Assembly: GCA_046728175.1 (NCBI GenBank)
Contig: JBKPEA010000013.1
Span: 43,318-107,317, forward strand
Length of the DNA: 64,000 nucleotides
Source of the DNA: JAFAHS01 sp046728175
GTDB taxonomy: Bacteria; Desulfobacterota; Binatia; Binatales; Binataceae
Direction: 5' to 3'
Below the pieces are notes generated by a model. The model did not search any database. It was not told the DNA's origin and saw only the letters and a list, made by a program, of their open reading frames with translations. The translations under genes were made by a program, and so were the position numbers. This document shows positions 8,448-16,801 of the stretch, piece by piece; within the stretch, counting starts at the first letter, position 1, and every line of letters starts with the position of its first letter.

Positions 8448-9725
8448 ATGAATGAACGCGCACACCTATCGCCGTATCGTTGGATAATCGAGCTTCTTCT
8501 ACTTCTGCTTCTAACTGTCCAGTCGCTTACCTGGCTCGCGCCCGCCCCGATTCTCGACGAAATCAAGAAGGGACTCGGTATCACGCTGGGCGCGGCCGGG
8601 CTGATCATCTCGATCATCGCGCTGTGCATCGGCATCTTCTCGATCCTGGGTGCGGTCGTGATTGAGAAGCTCGGCGCACTGCGCTGCCTTCAGATCGGCG
8701 TGTGGCTGATGGCGCTTAGCGAGATCGCGAGCGGTTTTGTCGGGAGTTTCTCCGCGCTGCTCGTCTGCCGCGTGCTGGAGGGGGTGGGATTCGGGATGGT
8801 GATAGCTCCGCCGGGCGCGCTCACGATGGAATGGTTCGGCGAATCCGAATGGCCTTACATCAACATGATCAACTTCGCGTTCGCATACGTCGGGCTGACC
8901 GCGGCCTTTCGCATCACACCGACGTTGTTCGCGGCGGTAAATTCGTCGTGGCAGTCGGTGCTCTTTTACTACGGAATCGCGACCGCAGGGGTGGCGTTGT
9001 TGTGGACCGTCCTGGGACGCCAGAGGACTACTGCCCCGGTCGCCACCGAGGTGGCGACTACTGTCGCCAGCGAGTCCGCGCTGGTCGAAGTGATGAAGAT
9101 GCGTAACGTCCTGCTGATCGCGATCGGCCTATTCGGCGGCATGTGGGTCTTTCAGCTTTATACCGCGTTCCTGCCGCAATTCTTCCGCGTCTTTCGCGGG
9201 ATGAGCTTGGCACAAGCTTCCTTGCTGACGCAGGTCTTGCCGCTCACCGGATTTTTCGCGGTGCTCGCAGGCGGGTTTGGAACCGCTCTTACTGGACTGC
9301 GCAAACCCTTCACCTGGCCGATCGCGATTTTTACCTTGGTCGGCTGCATCGGCGCGATCGAGCTGAGCAACCCGACGTGGATTGGCCTTTCGCTGGTCCT
9401 GGTCGGAATCGGCTCGGCCGCATCGCTCGTGGCGATAGCCACCCTGATGATGGAGCTGCCGAACATGAATCCCACCCGACTCGGCGCCGCGTTGGGCTTC
9501 GTATGGGCGGTCGGATACTTCGGGGCGTTCCTGTCGCCGGTGCTCGGCGGCAAGCTGGCCGCCTCGATCGGTCTGCCCCAAGTCATGCTCGGTTTCCTGG
9601 TCTTCCAACTCCTGCCCACGGTCGCGCTGTACCTCTTGCCCGAAACTGGTCCGGGCAGGGTGGGCGTTGAAAAGGCCGCCGAACGCACGGCGCAACCGGC
9701 CGTCGAACCGGCCAAATCCGCGTGA
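8448..9725 (+). CDS. MFS transporter, CynX/NimT-like
   Basis: This second permease (about 425 aa) is only distantly like its upstream neighbour. It starts with YRWIIELLLLLLLTVQSLTWLAPAPIL and has the helix-2/3 region LGITLGAAGLIISIIALCIGIFSILGAVVIEKLGALRCLQIG. A long cytosolic loop of about 40 residues separates the two halves (QRTTAPVATEV region). The general pattern resembles the cyanate/nitroimidazole-type CynX/NimT branch, with substrate unknown. The open frame extends 27 codons upstream; I start at the ATG that places the first helix close to the N-terminus. No regulatory gene is adjacent. Confidence 0.83.
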   Translation: MNERAHLSPYRWIIELLLLLLLTVQSLTWLAPAPILDEIKKGLGITLGAAGLIISIIALCIGIFSILGAVVIEKLGALRCLQIGVWLMALSEIASGFVGSFSALLVCRVLEGVGFGMVIAPPGALTMEWFGESEWPYINMINFAFAYVGLTAAFRITPTLFAAVNSSWQSVLFYYGIATAGVALLWTVLGRQRTTAPVATEVATTVASESALVEVMKMRNVLLIAIGLFGGMWVFQLYTAFLPQFFRVFRGMSLAQASLLTQVLPLTGFFAVLAGGFGTALTGLRKPFTWPIAIFTLVGCIGAIELSNPTWIGLSLVLVGIGSAASLVAIATLMMELPNMNPTRLGAALGFVWAVGYFGAFLSPVLGGKLAASIGLPQVMLGFLVFQLLPTVALYLLPETGPGRVGVEKAAERTAQPAVEPAKSA

Positions 9726-9784
9726 CTCAGGATATCCGGATCGTAAGCCCAGGAGCGCTTCCTGTGGTCAAGGGAGCGAGTTTT

Positions 9785-10651
9785 CTACTCGGGTGCCCGT
9801 TCCGGATGCGGCGCAATCTTCACCAGTTGCTTGTGTAGCACCGTGTTGTCTGCGATCATTCCCGCCACCTTCACACTACGCTGATTGAACCGGATCATGG
9901 TGCCGTGAATATCAGTCATGGTACCGCCGGCTTCCGCGAGCAGCGCGGCCCCCGATGCGATGTCCCACTCGCTCTTCGGTGAACGCGTGAAGGTCGCGTC
10001 GCCTTTCCCGGCCGCCACCAGCGCCAATTTGTAGGCGACGCTCCCGGTCGGGCTCACCTTGAGCCGTCCCTGGAATACTTCCCATTCGCCGCGTGCAGTC
10101 TCGCTTCGGCTCGCCAGCACCTTCGCGCGATGGAGCACGCGGGTCCGCGTCACTCGCACCGGTTCGGCATTCAAATGACAACCCATCCCGCGCGCCGACC
10201 AGAACATCTCGCGGGTTATGGGATTGTAAGTAACTCCCAATACCGGGTGGCCTTCCTCGACCAGCGCCACCGCCACGCAGAATTCCGGAATGCCCTGGAT
10301 GAATTCCTTGGTGCCGTCGAGCGGATCGACGATCCACACCCGCCGGCACTGCAGGCGCGCTTCGTTGTCGGCGGTCTCTTCCGAAAGCCAGCCGTATCCG
10401 GGAAATGGATCATGCAGCAAGCGCTTGAGCGCGCGATCTGCTTCCAGGTCGGCCTGGGTTACCGGATTGTCCTTTCCCTTGGAGCCGATTCGGTAGTCAC
10501 CGCGCCGCCAATGGCCGCGCAGGATATCGCCGGCCGCCCGCGCCGCCTTTCGTGCCAGCGCGAGTTCGTGCCGCAGGTTTCCATCCGGAGAGATCAGCGC
10601 GCGCGCTTTGCGGGCGCGGGGTTCTGAAGGGCTGAGGGCTTTCCCGTGCAC
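9785..10651 (-). CDS. cysQ: 3'(2'),5'-bisphosphate nucleotidase / inositol-monophosphatase family (CysQ-like)
   Basis: This is a Mg2+-dependent phosphatase of 288 aa of the IMPase fold. Metal-site motifs are all present: NPVTQADLEADRAL, the WLSEE segment, WIVDPLDGTKEFIQGIPEFCVAVALV, and the C-terminal SEWDIASGAALLAEAGG. The 'DGTKEFI' form is typical of CysQ enzymes, which remove the 3'-phosphate of PAP from sulfate assimilation. Other IMPase activities cannot be excluded. The start is taken at GTG; the first 25 residues are basic and weakly conserved-looking, so the true start may lie a little downstream. It sits 22 bases after the deoxyhypusine-synthase-like gene on the same strand and may be co-transcribed with it. 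Confidence 0.85.
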   Translation of the reverse strand: MHGKALSPSEPRARKARALISPDGNLRHELALARKAARAAGDILRGHWRRGDYRIGSKGKDNPVTQADLEADRALKRLLHDPFPGYGWLSEETADNEARLQCRRVWIVDPLDGTKEFIQGIPEFCVAVALVEEGHPVLGVTYNPITREMFWSARGMGCHLNAEPVRVTRTRVLHRAKVLASRSETARGEWEVFQGRLKVSPTGSVAYKLALVAAGKGDATFTRSPKSEWDIASGAALLAEAGGTMTDIHGTMIRFNQRSVKVAGMIADNTVLHKQLVKIAPHPERAPE

Positions 10652-10673
10652 TCGATGCGGACTCCTGCCTCCT

Positions 10674-11798
10674 TCAACTCTCGCCCCGTTTCAGGCGCCG
10701 CTTGCGCACCTTCTCGTAGGCGGAAGCCAGTGTGTTCATCATCTCTGCGCGCCGATCATACAGCCGCCGTGGCTTGCGCTTCTTTCGGCGTGCGAGGGCG
10801 TAGGCGGTAATGAGCGGGAGCGCCACGGTGGAATCCACGTAACAGACCACCGTGTCGGGCAGACGATTGGGATCGATCTTGCCCCAGCTGACCGCCTCCG
10901 ACGGGGTCGCACCGGAGAGTCCGCCCGTGTCCGGGCGAGCATCGGTCACCTGCAGAAAATAATCGTGACCGTTTTCGGCTACGCCCATGACTTCCTGAAT
11001 CTGGGGTTCAGTCTGGAGCACGAAATTCTTCGGCGAGCCGCCGCCCAGAATAAACACCGCGCTCCGGCCGCCGCTTTGCTTGACCGCATAGACGATCGAC
11101 GCGGTTTCGTTCACATCGGCGAGCGGGTCGATGCGCAGCCCATGACCTTCCATCTCCAGCAGCGCCAGGTTCATGCCGATCGAAGAATCTCCCGGCGAGG
11201 AGGTGTAGATCGGCAGTCCAAATTCATACGCCGCCGCCAAAAGCGAACGGCGCTTGAGCTTGAGTATCCGCTCGCGCTCGGCAACGTAGCGTCCGGCCCG
11301 GTAGTGGAATTCGGCCGTGCTCATCGGACGCTGAAATTCCTCGAGCCGTGCGATTTCCCGAAAAAAGGTGTCGGTCGAGAGCAGCACGCGGTAATCGAAA
11401 AAGATGTCGTAGATTCGCACCACGCCCGCATTGCGCAGCACCACATCGTCGGCCTCGGCCGAGCCCTGGTACATCTTGAGCCCGATTCCGAAGTGGGTAT
11501 CGTGGTAGAGGTTGGCGCCGGTCGAGACCATCCAGTCGACGAAGCCGTTTTCAATCAGCGGAATCAGGCACGACATCCCCAGTCCCGCTGGAGTCAGCGC
11601 GCCGGTCACGCTCATCCCCACCACCACGTCAGGTTCGAGCATCCGCTCCGTGAACAGCCGGCACGCGTCGCGCAGCTTGCGGCCGTTGTAGGCGAGAAAC
11701 GCGGTATCGACCAGCTCCGCCGCGGTCATGTCGCCGCGCACCCCGCGTGGATTTATCTCCGCGCCGGCAAGGCGCGGCCGTGCCATTCTTGCTGCCAT
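10674..11798 (-). CDS. Deoxyhypusine synthase-like protein, probable polyamine aminobutyl/guanidino transferase
   Basis: This 374-aa protein has the deoxyhypusine synthase fold. The NAD-dependent catalytic end is preserved: GATPSEAVSWGKI, with Lys307 matching the lysine that carries the enzyme-imine intermediate. GMSVTGALTPAGLG and STGANLYHDTHFG in the N-terminal half are also family-like. The eukaryotic HHIANAN substrate segment is replaced by GGGSPKNFVLQTEPQIQ. Bacteria lack the eIF5A target, and bacterial homologues are known or proposed to make homospermidine or bis-guanidino polyamines from putrescine or agmatine. The exact product here is an inference. The start ATG has an AAGGAAG ribosome site. 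A CysQ-like gene follows directly. Confidence 0.85.
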   Translation of the reverse strand: MAARMARPRLAGAEINPRGVRGDMTAAELVDTAFLAYNGRKLRDACRLFTERMLEPDVVVGMSVTGALTPAGLGMSCLIPLIENGFVDWMVSTGANLYHDTHFGIGLKMYQGSAEADDVVLRNAGVVRIYDIFFDYRVLLSTDTFFREIARLEEFQRPMSTAEFHYRAGRYVAERERILKLKRRSLLAAAYEFGLPIYTSSPGDSSIGMNLALLEMEGHGLRIDPLADVNETASIVYAVKQSGGRSAVFILGGGSPKNFVLQTEPQIQEVMGVAENGHDYFLQVTDARPDTGGLSGATPSEAVSWGKIDPNRLPDTVVCYVDSTVALPLITAYALARRKKRKPRRLYDRRAEMMNTLASAYEKVRKRRLKRGES

Positions 11799-11985
11799 CG
11801 GAATTTGCTTCCTTGCCTCGCTTTGCTCAGGTCACGCGCAGAATTTCACGCCAACGATTATTCAGAGTAGCCGCCATCCTAGCCACGCCGCCGCAGGGAT
11901 TCCATCTCCGACGTTTGCGGTACGGCGTGTATTGTCCCTAATATGCGGCGCGGGTGCGGATCATCGGGAACCCGGAGAGATTCCC

Positions 11986-12807
11986 ATGGCGGTCATCGCG
12001 ATAAGCCAACAAGTTGGAAGCCGCGGCATCGAGTTGGGACGCCTGACAGCGGATCAGCTCGGATGGCGCTTCAAAACCGGACAGGAGCTGATTGCGGAGG
12101 CGGCGCGCCGCTTCGGCGTGAGCGAAGACCAGCTGCTGGTGTTCGATCTGCGCACGCCCCACTTCTGGGAGCGGCTGCGCAGCGAGAGCCATCGCTACCT
12201 CGCCTACATCCGCGCCGTCCTGCTCAAGGAACTCGCGCACGATTCGATCGTGGTCGCCGGGCGCACGCTCGCTCATCAGACTCCGCCGGTTCGCTGTGCG
12301 CTGCGGGTCCGCGTGGTCAGCCCGATTGCGGAGCGAATCAAGTGTACCGAGCAGGAAGAACGGCTCTCAGCGGCCAGCGCGGAAAAGCACGTGCGGGAGA
12401 TCGATCGCGAAACCAAAGCCCGCAGCCAGAGCTTGTCAGGCATCGATATCGACGACCCTACGCTCTATGACTTGATCGTGAATTCTTCCGCGCAGCCGCT
12501 CGACGCGATCGCGCGACTGCTGGCCAATGCCGCGGGCGAGATCAACGCGACGGCCGACGCTGCGGCGCGCTCGGCCCTGCGCGATGCGGCCATCGCCGCC
12601 GAGGTTCAGGCCGCGCTGTTGGCACATCCGAAGATTCGCGACGCACAGATCTCGGTGGCGTGCCGCGCCGGAACCGTATCGCTCAGCGGCCCCGGGCTGG
12701 TTGCGCCCTGGGACGAACTCGTCTGCGGCGTGGCCCGTACGATCGATGGGGTAACCGCGGTAGAAGTAGGTGCCGAACAACCTCCCATGCCATACCCCAC
12801 CGCGTGA
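11986..12807 (+). CDS. Cytidylate-kinase-like P-loop protein fused to a C-terminal BON domain
   Basis: This protein of about 273 aa has two parts. Residues 1-180 resemble the cytidylate-kinase-like family (PF13189-type): it begins MAVIAISQQVGSRGIELGRLTADQLGW, where the usual GSGGREI nucleotide loop reads GSRGIEL, and it has the REIDRETKARSQ region and the DPTLYDLIVNSS segment typical of that family. Residues about 203-263 fit a BON domain (VQAALLAHPKIRDAQISVACRAGTVSLSG), which commonly binds membranes or partner proteins. The ATG is preceded by GGAGAGA. Earlier in-frame starts exist but encode low-complexity sequence. The substrate is unknown and true CMP kinase activity is doubtful. The BON fusion suggests a regulatory or membrane-associated role. 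pgpA follows 77 bases downstream. Confidence 0.7.
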   Translation: MAVIAISQQVGSRGIELGRLTADQLGWRFKTGQELIAEAARRFGVSEDQLLVFDLRTPHFWERLRSESHRYLAYIRAVLLKELAHDSIVVAGRTLAHQTPPVRCALRVRVVSPIAERIKCTEQEERLSAASAEKHVREIDRETKARSQSLSGIDIDDPTLYDLIVNSSAQPLDAIARLLANAAGEINATADAAARSALRDAAIAAEVQAALLAHPKIRDAQISVACRAGTVSLSGPGLVAPWDELVCGVARTIDGVTAVEVGAEQPPMPYPTA

Positions 12808-12884
12808 GCGGCGCCGAGCTTCTGCACGGACCCCAACCTCCAAACCGGGGCTGCGACTCGCCACCACTCGCGCTTCGAACCCCG

Positions 12885-13352
12885 ATGCGCTCGCTGATTA
12901 CCTTTATCGCCACCGGCGCCTATAGCGGGTTTTCGCCAATCGCACCCGGTACGGCGGGTTCGCTGGTAGGCGTGCTCGTCGTGTGGCTGGCCTTCGGACC
13001 GCTGTGGAGCCATTCGCAGCCGCTCGGGCTGGTAATCTTCGTGGCCGCTTTTGCGATCTCGTGCTGGATCGCCGGACGCGCCGAAGTGATTTTCAAGGAA
13101 CAAGACAGTTCCAAAATCGTGATCGACGAAGTCCTCGGAATGGCTGCAACCATGTATGGTAATCCGCTCACGATGCCGTGGATGCTGGCGGGCTTCGTGT
13201 TGTTTCGCGTCTTTGACGTGATGAAACCGTTCCCGGCCGGCTGGATCGACCGCCGGATGGAAGGCGGCACCGGCGTGATGCTGGATGACCTGGTATCCGC
13301 GATCTATGCAAACATACTGCTGCAGGTCGCGGGTCGCGTGCTGGCGCGCTAG
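12885..13352 (+). CDS. pgpA: Phosphatidylglycerophosphatase A
   Basis: This integral membrane phosphatase (155 aa) converts phosphatidylglycerophosphate to phosphatidylglycerol. The signature GAYSGFSPIAPGTAGSLVGV is at the N-terminus, IVIDEVLGMA lies in the middle, and FRVFDVMKPFPAGWIDRRMEGGTGVMLDDLVSAIYAN near the end; these are the classical PgpA blocks. The length is normal. The open frame starts 75 codons earlier, but that extension is not conserved-looking, so I use the ATG directly before RSLITFIATG. It lies between the kinase-like/BON gene and cinA on the same strand, and pgpA-cinA neighbourhood is common. Confidence 0.93.
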   Translation: MRSLITFIATGAYSGFSPIAPGTAGSLVGVLVVWLAFGPLWSHSQPLGLVIFVAAFAISCWIAGRAEVIFKEQDSSKIVIDEVLGMAATMYGNPLTMPWMLAGFVLFRVFDVMKPFPAGWIDRRMEGGTGVMLDDLVSAIYANILLQVAGRVLAR

Positions 13353-13545
13353 GGGCGTCGCGTCTACATTCCGGTCCGCCCTCGGGAAAAAAGGGGACCC
13401 TTCTGGCGCCACCAGGCAATCCGACTGACAGCCAGCGTTGCCCGTAAGACGCCGCGGTGGCGCGGAATGACCAGGGGCCTTTGCATGAACATACGCCCTA
13501 CGCTACTCAACGAACCCAGAAACCCGCTGTGGTGAGGAGTTATCG

Positions 13546-14829
13546 ATGATCGAACGGGCCGCAATTCTCTCGACCGGCGACGAAATCATGACCGGCAAGG
13601 TCGTCGACACCAATTCCAACTATTTGGCCGACAAGCTGGTAGAAAATGGCGTTGACCTGGTGGCGGTGCTCACGACGGGCGATGTCCCCGATCGCCTGGA
13701 ATGGGCCTGGCGGACCGCAATCGCGATGAGCGACCTGGTTATTTCCACCGGCGGAATCGGTCCAACCGTGGACGACCTCACCACCGAGACCGTCGCCCGC
13801 ATCGCGGGCGTCAAACTGGTGCGCGACCAGGCTTCGGTCGATCACATGAAGCGGCTGTTCGCTACCATCAACCGTGTGATGCCCGAGAACAATCTCAAGC
13901 AGGCCGATTTTCCCGACGGTGCCGAGATAATCCCGAACCCCCTCGGCACTGCGCCCGGGTTTCGGCTGCCCATTACCCTCGCCCGCCACACCTCCCAGCT
14001 CATCGTGCTGCCGGGTGTGCCGCGCGAGATGAAGCCGATGATGGAGAACTGGGTCATACCGTGGATTCAGAAAAATCGCGGCACCGACAAGGTCATCGCC
14101 ATGCGAATTTTCCAGACCTTCGGGATGAGCGAGTCGGCACTCGATCAAGCGGTCGCGGGCCTGATCAAGACCGACGAGGCGCGGGTCGGCCTGCGCGCGA
14201 GCTTTCCGCAAATCTCGCTGCGCCTGACCGTGGAGGGCAAGCCCGGAGAGGCCGAGCGCAAGCTCGAGGAGCTGGCGCAGCGGGTACGCGACAAGATTTC
14301 GGAATTCGTGTTCGCCGAGGGCGAGATCACTATGGAGGAAGTAGTCGGGCGGCTGCTGATGGAACGGAAAATCAAGCTCGCGGTTGCGGAGTCGTGCACC
14401 GGCGGTCTGATCGGTCATCGACTCACCAACGTTCCGGGTAGCTCGAACTATCTAATCGGCGATCTGGTGACCTACTCCAACGAGATGAAGACTGACCTGC
14501 TCGGGGTGTCGGAGAACACCCTGCGGACGGTGGGCGCGGTGAGCGAGGAGTGCGTGCGCGAGATGGCGGCCGGTGCGCGCAGGCGCACCGGCGCCGAGGT
14601 CGCAATCGCGACCTCTGGAGTGGCAGGCCCTGATGGCGGCACACCGGACAAGCCGGTTGGTACGGTCTGTCTCGGGCTCGACTCCGAGCGCGGACAGATC
14701 TCCCGCCGCTACCAGTTCCGGGGCACCCGCGACTGGATAAAGCTGCTGACCTCGCAGGTCGCTCTGGACTGGATCCGCCGCTACGCCCTGGATCTGCAAA
14801 TCGCGGAATCCGCACTGTTCCGAAGATGA
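13546..14829 (+). CDS. cinA: CinA: nicotinamide-nucleotide amidase with N-terminal molybdopterin-binding-like domain
   Basis: This is a full-length two-domain CinA (427 aa). Residues 1-250 form the COG1058 domain (ERAAILSTGDEIMTGKVVDTNSNYLADKL, VISTGGIGPTVDDLT), which in other CinA proteins has ADP-ribose pyrophosphatase activity. The C-terminal part is the NMN deamidase (LAVAESCTGGLIGHRLTNVPGSSNYLIGDLVTYSN, then ATSGVAGPDGGTPDKPVGTV). Together they act in pyridine-nucleotide salvage. The start ATG follows a GAGGAG ribosome site. No recA follows, so the competence operon context of Gram-positives is absent. Confidence 0.95.
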   Translation: MIERAAILSTGDEIMTGKVVDTNSNYLADKLVENGVDLVAVLTTGDVPDRLEWAWRTAIAMSDLVISTGGIGPTVDDLTTETVARIAGVKLVRDQASVDHMKRLFATINRVMPENNLKQADFPDGAEIIPNPLGTAPGFRLPITLARHTSQLIVLPGVPREMKPMMENWVIPWIQKNRGTDKVIAMRIFQTFGMSESALDQAVAGLIKTDEARVGLRASFPQISLRLTVEGKPGEAERKLEELAQRVRDKISEFVFAEGEITMEEVVGRLLMERKIKLAVAESCTGGLIGHRLTNVPGSSNYLIGDLVTYSNEMKTDLLGVSENTLRTVGAVSEECVREMAAGARRRTGAEVAIATSGVAGPDGGTPDKPVGTVCLGLDSERGQISRRYQFRGTRDWIKLLTSQVALDWIRRYALDLQIAESALFRR

Positions 14830-14923
14830 TCTAGTCGCCCGCCTTAGGCCCGGGCACGGGAGCGCATCGAGCAAAAATTGAGGCGGGCGGGCTTAGGGAG
14901 AGCGGGGGTAATCAGCGGATTTC

Positions 14924-15502
14924 TCAACTTGAAGACCGCACCAACATAACCACGTACACGCACGCCCTCTTGTCACGGTTTTCGAAGGTGCAGTCGCTGG
15001 GCGGCCCGAGCGTCAGGTGGTCCCCACGCCGCAACAGGTGCTCGACCGCGCCTTCCGTGAAGTGCAGAGTGCCCCGCAACATCCAGATTTGCTGCTCGAG
15101 GAACGCAAACGCTTCCTTCGGAAATGCGACCCGCGCACCAGACGGCAGGGTGACCTCCGTCACTTCGGTTCGCCCCGCGCCCGGCGGGCAGATCGCCCGG
15201 CGCAAATAGCCGGTTGCAGGATCCCTCCATAGCGACTGATCGCCACGGCGGGTCAAGCGCTGGGGGCTAGCTGGGTCCGCGAGCAGACTCGACATCGTAG
15301 TCCCGAACGCGCCGGCCAACCGCCCCAACAGACTTGCGGTTGGACTGGCCTCGCCGCGTTCGACCTTGCTGATCATGCTCCTGGAAACCGCGGCGCGTCG
15401 TGCCAACTCGGACAGCGGCCACCCCCGCAGTTCCCGTTCACGATGCAATCGTCGCGCTAGACTTCTGGTGGCTTCGTCCATTATAGTATCGATTTCATCC
15501 AT
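14924..15502 (-). CDS. XRE-type HTH regulator with C-terminal cupin sensor domain
   Basis: This is a transcriptional regulator of up to 192 aa. An XRE HTH at residues 15-70 (LRGWPLSELARRAAVSRSMISKVERGEASPTASLLGRLAGAF) is joined to a C-terminal cupin (LHFTEGAVEHLLRRGDHLTLGPPSDCTFENRD). Such proteins usually sense a small metabolite and repress the neighbouring gene. It is divergent from a GNAT acetyltransferase with only 20 bases between starts, so they probably share control. A second in-frame ATG at 15481 lies in an exact repeat of the first start region (TATAATGGAYGAA), making the true start uncertain (192 or 185 aa). Confidence 0.87.
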   Translation of the reverse strand: MDEIDTIMDEATRSLARRLHRERELRGWPLSELARRAAVSRSMISKVERGEASPTASLLGRLAGAFGTTMSSLLADPASPQRLTRRGDQSLWRDPATGYLRRAICPPGAGRTEVTEVTLPSGARVAFPKEAFAFLEQQIWMLRGTLHFTEGAVEHLLRRGDHLTLGPPSDCTFENRDKRACVYVVMLVRSSS

Positions 15503-15506
15503 TATA
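15473..15506. repeat. Tandem 13-base direct repeat over the XRE-cupin start codon(s)
   Basis: TTCGTCCATTATA and TTCATCCATTATA (one mismatch) recur with a 21-base period. On the minus strand each copy reads TATAATGGAYGAA, so each contains a -10-like hexamer overlapping an in-frame ATG. On the plus strand 15503-15508 also reads TATAAT toward the GNAT gene. The two-helical-turn spacing suits an operator for the XRE-cupin protein. Confidence 0.5.
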
Positions 15507-15522
15507 ATAAACGAGGCAAAAA

Positions 15523-16029
15523 ATGGAAGTACGCGATGCCGGCGTCGATGACCTGCCGGGAATCCTCGACATCTTCAATGAGGTAATCGCAACCTCGACC
15601 GCGGTGTGGTTTGACTCCCTCGACGACCTCCAGGGACGCCGTCGCTGGTTTGAAGCGCGCCAGGTGCGCGGATTTCCAATCTTGGTCGCGGTCGAGGATG
15701 GCAGCGTGCTCGGCTATTCCACTTTCGGCGACTTCCGCGCCTGGCACGGATATCGTCACACCGTCGAGCATTCCGTCTACGTGAGAGCCGATCGCCGTCG
15801 TACCGGGATTGGCCGGATTCTGCTCTGCGCACTGATCGAACGAGCCACAGCATCACGGGCACACGCGATGGTGGGTGCGATCGAAGCCCTAAACCACGCC
15901 TCGCTCGCTTTGCACATGGGTCTGGGTTTCAAAGAGGTAGCCAGAATGCCCGAGGTAGGATGCAAATTCGGCCGTTGGCTCGACCTGGTCTTCGTCCAGC
16001 GCTTGCTCGATTCACGCAGGACACCGTAG
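15523..16029 (+). CDS. GNAT N-acetyltransferase, phosphinothricin-acetyltransferase-like
   Basis: This is an acetyl-CoA-dependent N-acetyltransferase of 168 aa. The order of motifs is that of the Pat/Bar/MnaT branch: VRDAGVDDLPGILDIFNEVIATSTAVWFD at the N-terminus, then SVYVRADRRRTGIGRILLCALIERA (acetyl-CoA pyrophosphate loop RRTGIG), ALNHASLALHMGLGFKEVA, and a C-terminal FGRWLDLVFVQR. Related enzymes acetylate phosphinothricin, methionine sulfoximine or similar amino-acid analogues. The start has GAGG seven bases upstream. It is divergent from a cupin-type XRE regulator, which probably controls it and may sense its substrate. Confidence 0.88.
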   Translation: MEVRDAGVDDLPGILDIFNEVIATSTAVWFDSLDDLQGRRRWFEARQVRGFPILVAVEDGSVLGYSTFGDFRAWHGYRHTVEHSVYVRADRRRTGIGRILLCALIERATASRAHAMVGAIEALNHASLALHMGLGFKEVARMPEVGCKFGRWLDLVFVQRLLDSRRTP

Positions 16030-16117
16030 ACAAGTGAGCCGCTGCCAAAGGCTCGGAGGTTTTGCCATGTAGGATCGTCGCGCAGGGCGCGACGCGGGGG
16101 CGGCTCGTAACCGGCCC

Positions 16118-16579
16118 CTACTCAGTCCACTCTGTTTGGGGGCGTGGATTTTGCGCCGGCAAGTCATCACGCGGCGCGAAGACTTTACTTTGTTGCGGGA
16201 CCGCTTCCGACGACTCCTGACCCGGCTCGGAAGTGAGCGGACCCCCTACCACCAGGGCCCCCTCCACGATCAGCGGGCCCTTCACCGTGAGCGGTCCGCC
16301 GACGGCCAGCGAGGTCGCAAAAGCCTGGCCCGCCGGACCAGGCGGCTCGCCCTTGGGGAGTATAGTCCTGACGGGACCCCCGACTCTTAGCCCACGCGCC
16401 TGCACGGGTCCATGAATGGTTGCCGGACCGCCGACGTGCAAGTCGCCTTGCACGCGCAGCGGACCGTCCACGGCCAGAGGGCCACCGATGGTCGCGCCGT
16501 TCCCCGGCGCCGCGACGTTTACACTGATACACGCCGACAAGGCCAGGCAGCACCCTACCACTATCGCCGCTCGCTTCAC
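16118..16579 (-). CDS. GGP-repeat outer-membrane lipoprotein (predicted beta-solenoid)
   Basis: This 153-aa product starts with a lipoprotein signal (MKRAAIVVGCCLALSAC); the lipobox L-S-A-Cys17 is followed by Ile-Ser, so outer-membrane sorting is expected. Residues about 31-115 are built of six-residue units of the form G-P-L-x-V-x (GGPLAVDGPLRVQGDLHVGG, then VGGPLTVKGPLIVEGALVVG), interrupted by a proline/glycine loop. The C-terminus is a polar, proline-rich tail. The unit length suggests a left-handed beta-helix, somewhat like bactofilins, but I recognise no named family. It is clearly paralogous to the protein encoded next to it. It is last in a minus-strand array with a PspA-like protein and a two-component system, which suggests an envelope-stress role. 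Confidence 0.65.
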   Translation of the reverse strand: MKRAAIVVGCCLALSACISVNVAAPGNGATIGGPLAVDGPLRVQGDLHVGGPATIHGPVQARGLRVGGPVRTILPKGEPPGPAGQAFATSLAVGGPLTVKGPLIVEGALVVGGPLTSEPGQESSEAVPQQSKVFAPRDDLPAQNPRPQTEWTE

Positions 16580-16801
16580 GATCGCACGTTTCCCGTTTCA
16601 GCGCACTCGCGGGTAACTGATGACATTGCCGTCGCTACCCGAGATCGTGAGGGTTCCGGGCGCGGGAGCGCACCGGATTGGACTTAGGCTGTTGTGTCCG
16701 TGCACAGCACCACGATCCCCCAGCACTGACACGGCTATCAGCGGGTCCTGCCGGTGCATTGTTCCGGCTCCCTGGTTTGGAGCGAGATCGACTCGCCCGG
16801 C

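Noticed and set aside
10608..11870. Plus-strand open frame of 420 codons opposite the deoxyhypusine-synthase-like gene
   Set aside because: The minus strand has the conserved EAVSWGKI lysine motif; the plus frame has no recognisable features.
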